Shown: one piece after another, positions 1-7,271 of the stretch
Position numbering within the stretch: position 1 is the first letter of the stretch
How the letters are laid out: each line of letters starts with the position of its first letter
NCBI GenBank assembly: GCA_937951875.1
Contig: CALGAN010000039.1
Coordinates: forward strand, 1-64,000
Length of the DNA stretch: 64,000 nt
Reading direction: 5' to 3'
From: an uncultured Alkalilimnicola sp.
GTDB lineage: Bacteria > Pseudomonadota > Gammaproteobacteria > Nitrococcales > AK92
Made by a program: the position numbers and the translations under genes
The notes under the pieces: generated by a model
Seen by the model: the letters and a program-made list of their open reading frames with translations, nothing else
Database searches by the model: none
What the model was told of the DNA's origin: nothing

Positions 1-357
1 GGCTCGATCAAGAAGGGCGACGAGGTCATCGGCAACGAGACCCGGGTGAAGGTGGTCAAGAACAAGCTGGCGCCGCCCTTCAAGCAGGCCGAGTTCGAGA
101 TCCTGTTCGGCGAGGGCACCTCGCGCGAGGGCGAGCTGATCGAACTAGGCGTGCGCGAAGGCTTCATCGAGAAGTCCGGCGCCTGGTACAGCTACGACGG
201 CGAGCGCATCGGCCAGGGCAAGGACAATACCCGCCAGTACTTCAAGACGAACCCGGAAGCCGCGGCCCGGCTGGAGGCCGATCTACGCGCGCTGCTGGCG
301 GGCAAGCCAGCGGCCGGCGCCGACGACGAAGCGGCCACCATGCACGCGGCGGTCTGA
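1..357 (+). CDS. recA: Recombinase RecA, 3' part
   Basis: The 5' end lies outside the window; 118 codons remain. The reading frame is open from base 1 and gives the RecA C-terminal region, including [19 protein letters not shown] and the block [19 protein letters not shown], which are characteristic of the end of the RecA core and its small C-terminal domain. RecA forms the ATP-dependent filament for homologous recombination and activates LexA cleavage. The extreme C-terminus is acidic (DDE) as is usual, followed by a short ATMHAAV tail. No recX follows; the next gene is an unrelated small protein. The family call is secure; the ATPase part cannot be seen here. Confidence 0.97.
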   Translation, partial: GSIKKGDEVIGNETRVKVVKNKLAPPFKQAEFEILFGEGTSREGELIELGVREGFIEKSGAWYSYDGERIGQGKDNTRQYFKTNPEAAARLEADLRALLAGKPAAGADDEAATMHAAV

Positions 358-422
358 CACCGCCCTTGCCTGGTGGCGGGCCTCCCCAATATCAGCGGTA
401 GGTAAATCAACAGGAGTCGGCC

Positions 423-632
423 ATGCCCCGGACCCACGCACCGAGCAAGCGCACGAGCCGTCACGGCGGTCACCTCAGAGACAACCTGCCCTGGGATCGG
501 GTCGACGAAAGCTCCTGGGAGAGCTTTCCGGCCAGCGACGCGCCCAGCTGGGCCGCGCCCAGCAGCGACGACGTCCCGCCCACCCCGCCGCAGCGGCGGC
601 GCACGGCCAAGCGCGACCGCCGCCACGCCTGA
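423..632 (+). CDS. Small conserved protein with an ESFPASD-type motif, function unknown
   Basis: A 69-residue basic protein starts after a good ribosome site (CAGGAG, about 8 bases before the ATG). Its centre reads WDRVDESSWESFPASDAPSW. From memory, this type of segment (acidic stretch, then ESFPASD, then Pro/Trp) recurs in short bacterial proteins of unknown role. The rest is low complexity: a basic N-terminus and an Arg/Pro-rich tail, suggesting a largely disordered protein. No signal peptide or membrane segment is seen. It may share the recA transcript (65 nt gap) or have its own promoter. An overlapping minus-strand frame is judged a shadow because it lacks any family signal. No function is claimed. 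Confidence 0.6.
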   Translation: MPRTHAPSKRTSRHGGHLRDNLPWDRVDESSWESFPASDAPSWAAPSSDDVPPTPPQRRRTAKRDRRHA

Positions 633-633
633 G

Positions 634-657
634 GCCGGCGCCAGCACCGGCGCCGGC
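634..657. terminator. Bidirectional hairpin between convergent genes
   Basis: GCCGGCGCC and GGCGCCGGC form a perfect 9-bp stem around a 6-base loop. It lies just after the small protein and before the end of the opposing dehydrogenase gene. No T-run follows on either side, so termination is inferred from position and stem strength only. Confidence 0.5.
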
Positions 658-664
658 GCTTGCC

Positions 665-1600
665 CTACTCCACCGGCGTCAGCAGCGGCCGGCCGTCGAA
701 GTGGGCACGGATGTTGTCCACCACCAGCTGGCCCATGGCCAAGCGCGTCTCCACCGTGGCGCTGGCGTAGTGCGGCGCCAGCACCACGTTGTCCATGGCG
801 CGCAGCTCCTCGGGCACGTGCGGCTCGTTGGCGAACACGTCCAGCCCGGCGCCGCGGATGCGCCCTTCCGCCAGTGCCTTGATGAGCGCCGGCTCATCGA
901 CGGTGGAACCACGGCCGACGTTGATCAGGATGCCCTCCGGCCCCAGCGCGTCCAGCACTGCGGCGTCGACCATGTTCCGCGTGGCCGGCCCGCCGGGCAC
1001 GATCACCGCCAGGAAATCGCTGAAGCGGGCCAGTTCGAGCACGCTGTCGAAGTAGGTGTAGGGCACGTCCGGATTGCGGCTGCGCTGGTGGTAGCCGATC
1101 TCCATGTCGAACGCCGCCGCCCGCCGCGCCACCGCCTGGCCGATGCGCCCAAGGCCCAGGATGCCCAGACGCTTGCCGCTGACCCGATGGCCCAGCCCGA
1201 GGTTGCCGAGCCAACGCCCCTCCTTCACCGAGCGGTCGGCGCGGCAGATGCGCCGCGACACGGCCAGCATCAGCCCGATCGCCATGTCGGCGACGTCGTC
1301 GGTCAGCACGTCCGGGGTATTGGTCACTTTCACCCCACGGGCGCGGGCGCAATCGAGGTCGATGGCGTCGGTGCCGATGCCGGAGGAGGAGATGATCTCC
1401 AGATTCGGCAGAGCCTCGATCAACGCCGCCGAGGCGCCGTGCACGGCATTGGTGACCACGCCGCGGATGCGCGGCCCGACCTCGCGCAGGATGCGCTCGG
1501 CGTCTGGGTTCCCCCAATACTCGTGCAGAATGAACTCGTCCTTCAGTTGCGGAATCACATTCGGCGGCATGTAGCCGGCCAGCAGAATTTCGGCTTTCAT
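665..1600 (-). CDS. D-2-hydroxyacid dehydrogenase (glyoxylate/hydroxypyruvate reductase type)
   Basis: A 311-residue NAD(P)-dependent reductase of the D-isomer-specific 2-hydroxyacid dehydrogenase family, which interconverts 2-oxoacids and D-2-hydroxyacids in the cytosol. The Rossmann motif GLGRIG is at residues 149-154. The catalytic triad can be placed at Arg230 (in INVGRGSTVDE), Glu259 (in LDVFANEP) and His277 (in APHYASAT). Length and domain order are normal. The start is supported by a GAAGAG ribosome site. The exact substrate cannot be told; glyoxylate/hydroxypyruvate is the closest guess. It is divergent from an SDR gene, with a 12-bp palindrome between them, so the two may be co-regulated. 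Confidence 0.9.
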   Translation of the reverse strand: MKAEILLAGYMPPNVIPQLKDEFILHEYWGNPDAERILREVGPRIRGVVTNAVHGASAALIEALPNLEIISSSGIGTDAIDLDCARARGVKVTNTPDVLTDDVADMAIGLMLAVSRRICRADRSVKEGRWLGNLGLGHRVSGKRLGILGLGRIGQAVARRAAAFDMEIGYHQRSRNPDVPYTYFDSVLELARFSDFLAVIVPGGPATRNMVDAAVLDALGPEGILINVGRGSTVDEPALIKALAEGRIRGAGLDVFANEPHVPEELRAMDNVVLAPHYASATVETRLAMGQLVVDNIRAHFDGRPLLTPVE

Positions 1601-1693
1601 GATGCTCTTCTTCGAGAAATGGCGAGGCCTCGATCCCTTGTCGAACGACGGCGCTGTCCTCGCAGCCGCCGCGACCGAGGTTCGCCTCAGACG

Positions 1694-1705
1694 ATAGCAT
1701 GCTAT
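1694..1705. promoter_or_regulatory. 12-bp palindrome in divergent promoter
   Basis: ATAGCATGCTAT is a perfect palindrome in the 158-base gap between the divergent hydroxyacid dehydrogenase and SDR genes, next to the AT-rich stretch ATTAATAT. It could be an operator for either or both. No adjacent regulator gene identifies the factor. Confidence 0.35.
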
Positions 1706-1758
1706 TAATATCCCGTCGCCGGCGCTGACCGGCGCTTACAACAACTTTCGGAGGAGCG

Positions 1759-2505
1759 ATGGATCTGGGTTTGAAGGGCTTGAAGGCGCTGGTCACGGGC
1801 AGCACGGCCGGCATCGGTGCGGCGATCGCCGAAACCTTGGCGCGTGAAGGCTGCGACGTGGCGATCTGCTCGCGCAGCCAGGACAAAGTCGACGGCATGC
1901 TGCGCAACCTCGCCGGCTACGGCGGCCGTTACGTCGGCCGGGCGGTGGACGTCACCGACGCCGAAGCGTTCCGCGCCTGGGTGGCCGACGCCACCGAGCA
2001 GCTGGGCGGCCTCGACATCTACGTGGCCAACGTCAGCGCCATGTCCACCGACTGGCGGCAAACGGTGGACACCGACATCCTTGCCACCGTCTCCGGCATC
2101 GAAGCGGCGCTGCCCCACCTGCAGCAGTCCCAGAACGCCTCGATCGTCTACATCAGCTCCATCGCCGGCACGGTCGGCGTGCCGCAGCTGGCGCCGTACG
2201 GCGCCGCCAAGGCCGCCATGACCCACTACATGAAGAGCCTGGCGGTGAAGCTGGTGAAGAAGGGCGTGCGGGTCAACACCGTGGCCCCGGGTGACATCCT
2301 GTTCGAAGGCGGCGTCTGGGACCGGGCGCGCAAGGAGAACCCGGATTACTTCGCCAAGGTGCTCAAGCGCAATCCCATGGGCCGGCTCGGCACGCCGCAG
2401 GAGATCGCCAACGTGGTGGCCTTCCTGGCCAGCCCGGCGGCGAGCTTCGTGACCGGCGCCCACGTGGTTGCCGACGGCGGCAACACCACCCACGTGCAAC
2501 GCTAA
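1759..2505 (+). CDS. SDR family oxidoreductase
   Basis: A 248-residue classical short-chain dehydrogenase/reductase. The cofactor motif TGSTAGIG is at 13-20 and the catalytic residues fit Ser133/134, Tyr147 and Lys151 (YGAAK). The usual NNAG element is replaced by ANVS (about 90-93), a less common variant. The C-terminal ADGG block typical of FabG-like members is present. GGAGGAGCG directly precedes the ATG. NAD(P)-linked oxidation of an alcohol or reduction of a ketone is expected; the substrate is unknown. It is transcribed away from the hydroxyacid dehydrogenase and ends 9 bases before the end of a convergent small gene. Confidence 0.9.
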   Translation: MDLGLKGLKALVTGSTAGIGAAIAETLAREGCDVAICSRSQDKVDGMLRNLAGYGGRYVGRAVDVTDAEAFRAWVADATEQLGGLDIYVANVSAMSTDWRQTVDTDILATVSGIEAALPHLQQSQNASIVYISSIAGTVGVPQLAPYGAAKAAMTHYMKSLAVKLVKKGVRVNTVAPGDILFEGGVWDRARKENPDYFAKVLKRNPMGRLGTPQEIANVVAFLASPAASFVTGAHVVADGGNTTHVQR

Positions 2506-2514
2506 CGACGGCGC

Positions 2515-2727
2515 TTACGACAAGCGCGCCAACGCCTGGCGCCAGTGCTCCGGTTCTGGCGCCGGCTCGTGCAGCACGGCCTCGAAACCGCGGCTCTCCA
2601 CCGCGTCGGCGTCGGCCAGCTGCTCGGCCACCCGGCGTAGCGCCGCCAGCCCGATCAGCGCGAGCCGGTCCTTGAGCTGTTCCGGCGGCACCTGCAGCGC
2701 GGCGGCCAGTTCCTCGACGGTCTGCAT
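2515..2727 (-). CDS. Small hypothetical helical protein
   Basis: A 70-residue protein beginning MQTVEELAAALQ. This start is chosen because GAGAGGAGG sits at ideal distance upstream on the minus strand; a longer in-frame version (to 2841) has no ribosome site and would overlap the opposite gene's start. It is predicted almost entirely helical and acidic, with no signal peptide and no recognised family. The start region faces the thioesterase gene, so the two share a roughly 100-base divergent promoter gap. Function unknown. Confidence 0.6.
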   Translation of the reverse strand: MQTVEELAAALQVPPEQLKDRLALIGLAALRRVAEQLADADAVESRGFEAVLHEPAPEPEHWRQALARLS

Positions 2728-2832
2728 GGCGAACCTCCTCTCGCACGGTTGCAGCGGATCGTTCCGAACATATGGGCCGGCGCGCCGAGTTGGCTGCGAT
2801 CGGCCGCGCTTGCCAGCCACGAGGAGATTGCC

Positions 2833-3651
2833 ATGACCCAAGCCTTGTTCGTACGCGAGGGCGACGCCTTCGTTCCCACCCGGCTGTCCGGCAGCCCCTG
2901 GAGCCCGGACCTACTGCACGGCGGGCCGCCCACCGGACTGCTGGCCTACGCCCTGGAGCGGGCCGCCGACACCGTCAACCTGCGCCTTACCCGACTGACC
3001 GTCGATCTGCTCCGGCCGGTGCCGAGCGCGCCGCTCACGGTGCGGGTCGAAACCGTCCGTAGCGGCCGCCGGTTGCAGCTGCTGACCGCTGCGTTGCTGG
3101 CCGACGGCGTCGAGGTCAGCCGCGCCACCGCGCTGTTCCTGGAACGGCGCGAAGTGACGGTGCCGGACTACGGCCGCTTCCCGACCGAAACGCTGCCCTC
3201 GCCGGAAGGCCGGCCGGTGAGCACGCTGGCCGAGCTCAGCGGCATGAACAAAGCCGACAAGCACCGTCTGCCCGGCCTGCACACCACCGCCGAGGCCTGC
3301 CTGATCGACGGCACCGGCGGCCGCGGCGCTGGCCGGGTGTGGATGCGTTTGCCAGTACCGGTGGTGGCCGGCGAGCCGGTGTCGCCGACCGTGCAGGCGG
3401 CCACCTTGTGCGACTTCGGCAATGGCGTCGGCCAGCTGCGGCTCGCCCCGGACGTCGGCACCATCAACGCCGACATCAGTCTGCACCTGCACCGCACGCC
3501 CGCGCCCGGCTGGCTGGGCCTGGACGCCCGCAGCCGCATGCAACCCGACGGCGTCGGGCTGGCGGAGACGGTGCTGTACGACGAGCTTGGATCGGTCGGC
3601 CGGGTGACGCAGACCACGCTCGCCATGCCGGTGTACAAGGCCAGCACCTGA
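2833..3651 (+). CDS. Acyl-CoA thioesterase domain protein (double hotdog)
   Basis: A 272-residue protein matching the TesB-like/thioesterase family. The N-terminal half has the hotdog-type segment WSPDLLHGGPPTGLLAYALE, then RLTRLTVDLLRPVP, and the C-terminal half repeats the fold (ICDFGNG-like CDFGNG and TINADISLHLHR). Such enzymes hydrolyse acyl-CoAs in fatty-acid or polyketide-like metabolism. The ATG at 2833 is chosen because GAGGAGATTGCC lies directly before it; a longer frame to 2749 has no such site. A monocistronic unit seems likely. Which acyl chain it prefers is unknown. Confidence 0.8.
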   Translation: MTQALFVREGDAFVPTRLSGSPWSPDLLHGGPPTGLLAYALERAADTVNLRLTRLTVDLLRPVPSAPLTVRVETVRSGRRLQLLTAALLADGVEVSRATALFLERREVTVPDYGRFPTETLPSPEGRPVSTLAELSGMNKADKHRLPGLHTTAEACLIDGTGGRGAGRVWMRLPVPVVAGEPVSPTVQAATLCDFGNGVGQLRLAPDVGTINADISLHLHRTPAPGWLGLDARSRMQPDGVGLAETVLYDELGSVGRVTQTTLAMPVYKAST

Positions 3652-3731
3652 AACCGGGCGACCCGCGCCCGATCGGCGCGGCGGCCTGGCCACTAGCTCC
3701 CTGCGCGATCCAAGGCTAGAGTCTGTAGTGG

Positions 3732-3765
3732 TACCTGCGCAGGTATCCCCTAGCAGGAGTTGCTA
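3732..3765. promoter_or_regulatory. Two adjacent palindromes upstream of the CqsA-like gene
   Basis: TACCTGCGCAGGTA (3732-3745) is a perfect 14-bp palindrome. It is followed by TAGCA-N5-TGCTA (3751-3765), itself flanked by CCCC and GGGG. Their centres are about 19.5 bases apart, two helical turns, so two dimers could bind one face. The gap between the thioesterase stop and the synthase start is 311 bases, and I see no other gene in it. The remaining ~190 bases would form a long leader with GC-rich inverted segments. The binding protein is unknown. Confidence 0.45.
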
Positions 3766-3962
3766 CTGGGGGGAAGGTCCGGCATACCGGTCGCTGCCGC
3801 GACATCGTTGCCAGGGACGACGGACGATAGGCGATCTCGTCACGACGGGCGATCCTTCACACCCGCGGCGGCGCGGCCGTTTCATCCTCCGCATCCCGGC
3901 GGCGCGTCGCGGGCGCAGACCGGCTGTCGGCTCCTTGGTCCATCAACAATAAGGAGATGACG

Positions 3963-5213
3963 ATGGCCTTTTCGAACGCTTTCGCGGGATCCGGCGTCAG
4001 CCATGCTTCGCAGCCCGACTTTTTGTCCCGCCGGGTCGAGCGTTTCTACCAGGAACGGGTCAGCGATGGTTGGGGGGGGCGCGACTTCTTGCGCGGCAGG
4101 ATGCCTGGCCCGGACGCGGTGTTGCTGATGAGCAACGACTATCTGTCGATCACCGCGCATCCCCGCATCGTCGAGGCGCAGCGGGAGGAGCTGGCGCGCA
4201 GCGGCAACGGCCTGCTGATGTCCGGCGCCTTTCTCCGTCATGACAGTCCGCAGGCCCTCCTGGAAGCCGAGTTCGCCGCCTTCATGGGGGTCGAAGCGAC
4301 GATCGTGTGCCAATCCGGCTACTGCGCCAACACCGGTCTGCTGCAGACCATCGCCGGGCCGGACGTGCCGATCTACCTCGACATCATCGCCCATCTGTCG
4401 CTGTGGGAAGGCGTGCGCAGCGCCGGCGCGCCGAGCCATGCCTTCCGTCACAACGACCTGGATCATCTGGAAACCCTGATCCGCCGCTACGGCCCGGGCG
4501 TGATCGCGGTCGATTCGGTGTACAGCACCAACGGCAGCCTCTGCCCTCTCCCCGAACTGGTGGAACTGACCGAGCGCTACGGCTGCGTGCTGGTGGTGGA
4601 CGAATCGCACTCGCTCGGCACCCACGGTGCCAACGGCGAAGGCATCGTCGCCAGCCTGGGGCTGCAGGAGCGGGTGCACTTCATCACCGCCAGCCTCGCC
4701 AAGGCCTTCGCCGGGCGCGCCGGGCTGATCACCTGCCCCGCCCGCTTCGTCGACTACTTCCGGGTCAGCTCGCATCCGGCGGTGTTCAGCTCCGGCATGC
4801 TGCCGCACGAGATCGCCGGCCTGCGCGCCACCCTGGACGTCATCCGCGAAGAGGGCTGGCGCCGCGAGCGCCTGCACGTCAACGCCGCGCGGCTGCGCGA
4901 GGCGCTGACCGCGCAGGGCTACAACCTGCAGGGCAGCGCCTCGCAGATCATCGGCTTGGAAGCCGGTCCCGAGCGGCAGACCATCATCCTGCGCGACGCG
5001 TTGGAGGCGCGCAGCATCTTCGGCTCGCCGTTCTGCCCGCCGGCCACCACCGCCAACCGCTCGCTGATACGCTTCACCGTCAGCGCCGGGCTGAGCGACG
5101 ACGACGTGCAGCGCGTGATCCGGGCCTGCGAGGAGATCCGCGAGGAAGTGGATCTGGCCAACTGGCCGTCGACGCGCCGCGCCCGCCGTCCCGGCCGCAA
5201 GCTGGCCGCCTGA
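3963..5213 (+). CDS. cqsA: Alpha-hydroxyketone autoinducer synthase, CqsA/LqsA-like (PLP enzyme)
   Basis: A 416-residue member of the alpha-oxoamine synthase branch of PLP enzymes. It closely follows the Vibrio CqsA pattern as I remember it: LLMSNDYLSITAHP (55-67), GLLQTI...DIIAHLSLWEG (125-150), VVDESHSLGTHG (211-222, with Asp213 and His216), the PLP lysine Lys247 in ITASLAKAFAGRAG, and SQIIGLEAG plus FGSPFCPPAT near the C-terminus. CqsA condenses an acyl-CoA with an amino acid or SAM to give CAI-1/LAI-1-type signals. The start at 3963 is chosen over ATG 3957 because AAGGAG would otherwise touch the start codon. No sensor kinase of the CqsS/LqsS type is adjacent. A generic 2-amino-3-ketobutyrate ligase is less likely given the CqsA-specific blocks. 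Confidence 0.82.
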   Translation: MAFSNAFAGSGVSHASQPDFLSRRVERFYQERVSDGWGGRDFLRGRMPGPDAVLLMSNDYLSITAHPRIVEAQREELARSGNGLLMSGAFLRHDSPQALLEAEFAAFMGVEATIVCQSGYCANTGLLQTIAGPDVPIYLDIIAHLSLWEGVRSAGAPSHAFRHNDLDHLETLIRRYGPGVIAVDSVYSTNGSLCPLPELVELTERYGCVLVVDESHSLGTHGANGEGIVASLGLQERVHFITASLAKAFAGRAGLITCPARFVDYFRVSSHPAVFSSGMLPHEIAGLRATLDVIREEGWRRERLHVNAARLREALTAQGYNLQGSASQIIGLEAGPERQTIILRDALEARSIFGSPFCPPATTANRSLIRFTVSAGLSDDDVQRVIRACEEIREEVDLANWPSTRRARRPGRKLAA

Positions 5214-5219
5214 GTCTCC

Positions 5220-5245
5220 CGCCGCCGTGCCTTGGCACGGCGGCG
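5220..5245. terminator. Strong hairpin after cqsA-like gene
   Basis: CGCCGCCGTGCC and GGCACGGCGGCG form a perfect 12-bp stem with a TT loop, placed between the synthase stop and the end of the convergent TetR gene. There is no T-run; a bidirectional terminator role is inferred from position. Confidence 0.6.
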
Positions 5246-5268
5246 TCTCCCGCTAGCCGATAGCGCGC

Positions 5269-5847
5269 TCAGCGCCGCAGAGCATCCCAGGCCGCCTGCT
5301 CGAGCGCGGCGGCATGCACCGACGGCGGCTCGCCCTCGCCCCGCGCCAGCCAAGCCCGGCAAATGACCTGAGCCGGGCCGATCAGACAGGCAACCACCAC
5401 ATCCACCGCGAGCGGCTTCACCGCCTCCGCCGCCACCGCGCGCCGCAGCCAGGCGTCGACGGCGGCGCGCAGCCGCGCGTTGGCGGCCGCCACCTGTTCG
5501 GCCAAGGCCGTACCGGGCGGCGCATGGCCCAGTTCGAGCAGGAAGCGCGCCGTCGCGCGGTGGCGCACGGTCCAATCCAAGTGGTAGCGCACGATGCCGC
5601 GCACGGTGGCCTCGGGCGCGGCCGGCGCCTCGAGCAGTTCGATCAGGCCGGCCTGATACGAGGTGATCGCGTCCAGGTAGACCGCGGCGCTGACCGCCTC
5701 CTTGGTCGGGAAGAAATGGAACAGGCTGCCGTTGCTGACCCCGGCGCGCTGACGGATCTCCTGCATGGTCGCGGCCGGCAGGCCACGCTCGGCGAACACT
5801 TCGCGCGCCGCCGCCAGAATGCGTTCCCGTGTGGTCGGTTCGGTCAT
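5269..5847 (-). CDS. TetR/AcrR family transcriptional regulator
   Basis: A 192-residue regulator. The N-terminal helix-turn-helix is clear: RERILAAAREVFAERGLPAAT (about 7-27) followed by the recognition region QRAGVSNGSLFHFFPTKEAV (about 37-56). The C-terminal ligand domain is helical and divergent. It is divergent from a PaaI-type thioesterase; the gap holds repeated ACTCTAGAGT palindromes that are the obvious operator. Autorepression with control of the thioesterase is the likely circuit, perhaps sensing an acyl-CoA (inference). No clear ribosome site precedes the start. Confidence 0.9.
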   Translation of the reverse strand: MTEPTTRERILAAAREVFAERGLPAATMQEIRQRAGVSNGSLFHFFPTKEAVSAAVYLDAITSYQAGLIELLEAPAAPEATVRGIVRYHLDWTVRHRATARFLLELGHAPPGTALAEQVAAANARLRAAVDAWLRRAVAAEAVKPLAVDVVVACLIGPAQVICRAWLARGEGEPPSVHAAALEQAAWDALRR

Positions 5848-5963
5848 GAAACTTCACAGCCCGTTGCGGTCGATCGCCTACGCCGTGGCGCCAGCCAGGC
5901 CCGACGCAGCATCGCAAGTTAACGAGTGACGCCGGGCCGGGCAAGCGGACCACCGCTTGCTCC

Positions 5964-5997
5964 CTCTAGAGCATTTACTCTAGAGTAACACTCTAGT
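5964..5997. promoter_or_regulatory. Triple TetR-type operator (CTCTAGAG repeats)
   Basis: TTACTCTAGAGTAA (5975-5988) is a perfect 14-bp palindrome, flanked by CTCTAGAG (5964-5971) and the half-match ACTCTAG (5990-5996). The three copies are spaced about 13 bases centre to centre. They lie about 35-70 bases upstream of the PaaI thioesterase start, between it and the divergent TetR gene, which fits an operator overlapping the promoter. Confidence 0.65.
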
Positions 5998-6031
5998 CAC
6001 GAACCGACGCTTGCCACGACCAGGAGCCCCT

Positions 6032-6451
6032 ATGAACAAATCGCTGCAACAGGCGCGCGCCGTGCTGCGCGGCCAGGCCTTTAGCGCGCTGCTCGGTACC
6101 GAGCTGTTGGAATACGAACCGGGACGCGCCGTGCTGCGTCTGCCGATCAAGGACGAGTTGCGCCAGCAATACGGCTTCGTGCACGGCGGGGTCTTGAGCT
6201 ATCTGGCGGACAACGCGCTGGCCTTCGCCGGCGGCAGCGTGCTCGAACCGCTGGTGTTCACCGGCGAGTTCAAGATCAACTACCTGCGCCCGGCCAGCGG
6301 CGAGGCGCTGCTCGCCGAGGCCCGCGTCGTGCACGCCGGTCGCAACCAGGCGGTGTGCCGCTGCGACGTCTTCGCCGTTGACGGCGGCGAGCATCGGCTC
6401 TGCGCCGCAGCCCAGGGCACGATCGTGCGCAGCGGCGCGGCGCCAAGCTGA
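6032..6451 (+). CDS. PaaI family hotdog thioesterase
   Basis: A 139-residue single-hotdog protein. The family signature GFVHGGVLSYLADNALAFAG is at about residues 50-69, followed by EFKINYLRPASGE, the typical second half of PaaI/YbgC-like acyl-CoA thioesterases. It probably hydrolyses aryl- or acyl-CoAs that stall catabolism. The start is at 6032, preceded by CAGGAG; a 7-residue longer version lacks a site. It sits directly downstream of the TetR operator, so it is likely induced when the TetR ligand is present. It ends 13 bases before the end of a convergent ABC permease. Confidence 0.85.
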   Translation: MNKSLQQARAVLRGQAFSALLGTELLEYEPGRAVLRLPIKDELRQQYGFVHGGVLSYLADNALAFAGGSVLEPLVFTGEFKINYLRPASGEALLAEARVVHAGRNQAVCRCDVFAVDGGEHRLCAAAQGTIVRSGAAPS

Positions 6452-6463
6452 CCGGCCGCCGCG

Positions 6464-7267
6464 TCAGCTCAGGCTCTCGGCGCTGTAGCGGGCGATCAGC
6501 CCGGTGCGCACGGCATGCCGGTAGACGCGGGCGAAGAAAACGCCGGCCAGCACCGTGTACAGCAGCGCCAGCCCGGCGCCGATCAGCAGGGTCGAGCCGG
6601 CGAACTCGCCGACGCCGAGCACGGCGCGCATGCCTTCGAACACATAGGAGGGCGGCAGCAGGTAGGCCAGCAGCTGCATCCATTCCGGCAAGGTGGAAAG
6701 CGGATAGAACACCCCGACGAACGGTGATAGCACCGCCGGTATCGGCCAGACGAACCATTCCGAGGCCGGCCCCAGCCGCAGCACCACCGCGCTGGCGAAG
6801 ATCCCCAGCGCGATGCCGCACAGGAACAGGATCAGCAAGAACGGGATCAGCATCAGTCCGTAGCCGAGCACCGTAAAGCCGAACCCCAGCGCCGCCACCG
6901 TCAGCATCGCTAGCAGCCCCACCAGGCTGGTGCCGATGCCGACGATCACCAGGCCGCCGACGTATTCGCCGATGGTCAGCGGCGTGGCGAAGAAATTGAG
7001 GAAGTTGCGCGACCAGACGTCCTCCAGGAAGGCGACGGTCACGCCCTGCATCACCCGGCCGAAGAAATCCCACATCAGCACCGCCCCCAGCAGGGTGGTG
7101 GCGAAATTGAAGCCAGGCGGCATCACCGACTGCAGATAGCGGCTGATGAAGCCCCACAGCACGATGTCGAACACCACCCAAGCGAACAGCGGCAGGATGC
7201 GGGTGGGGCTGCTGCGCAGCAGATAGAACTGGCGCAGCACGACGCCGGCGATGCGTTTCAGCGACAC
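6464..7267 (-). CDS. ABC-2 type transporter permease
   Basis: A 267-residue integral membrane protein with about six hydrophobic segments, beginning MSLKRIAGVVLRQFYLLRSSP and containing the ABC-2 family stretch around FPLSTLPEW (written as YPLSTLPEWMQLLAYLLPPS). It pairs with the ATPase 4 bases upstream in the same operon. Together they should form a homodimeric exporter in the inner membrane, of the class that moves lipids, polysaccharide or drugs. The substrate is not evident; neither gene is next to a biosynthetic cluster. Confidence 0.88.
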   Translation of the reverse strand: MSLKRIAGVVLRQFYLLRSSPTRILPLFAWVVFDIVLWGFISRYLQSVMPPGFNFATTLLGAVLMWDFFGRVMQGVTVAFLEDVWSRNFLNFFATPLTIGEYVGGLVIVGIGTSLVGLLAMLTVAALGFGFTVLGYGLMLIPFLLILFLCGIALGIFASAVVLRLGPASEWFVWPIPAVLSPFVGVFYPLSTLPEWMQLLAYLLPPSYVFEGMRAVLGVGEFAGSTLLIGAGLALLYTVLAGVFFARVYRHAVRTGLIARYSAESLS

Positions 7268-7271
7268 GAAT

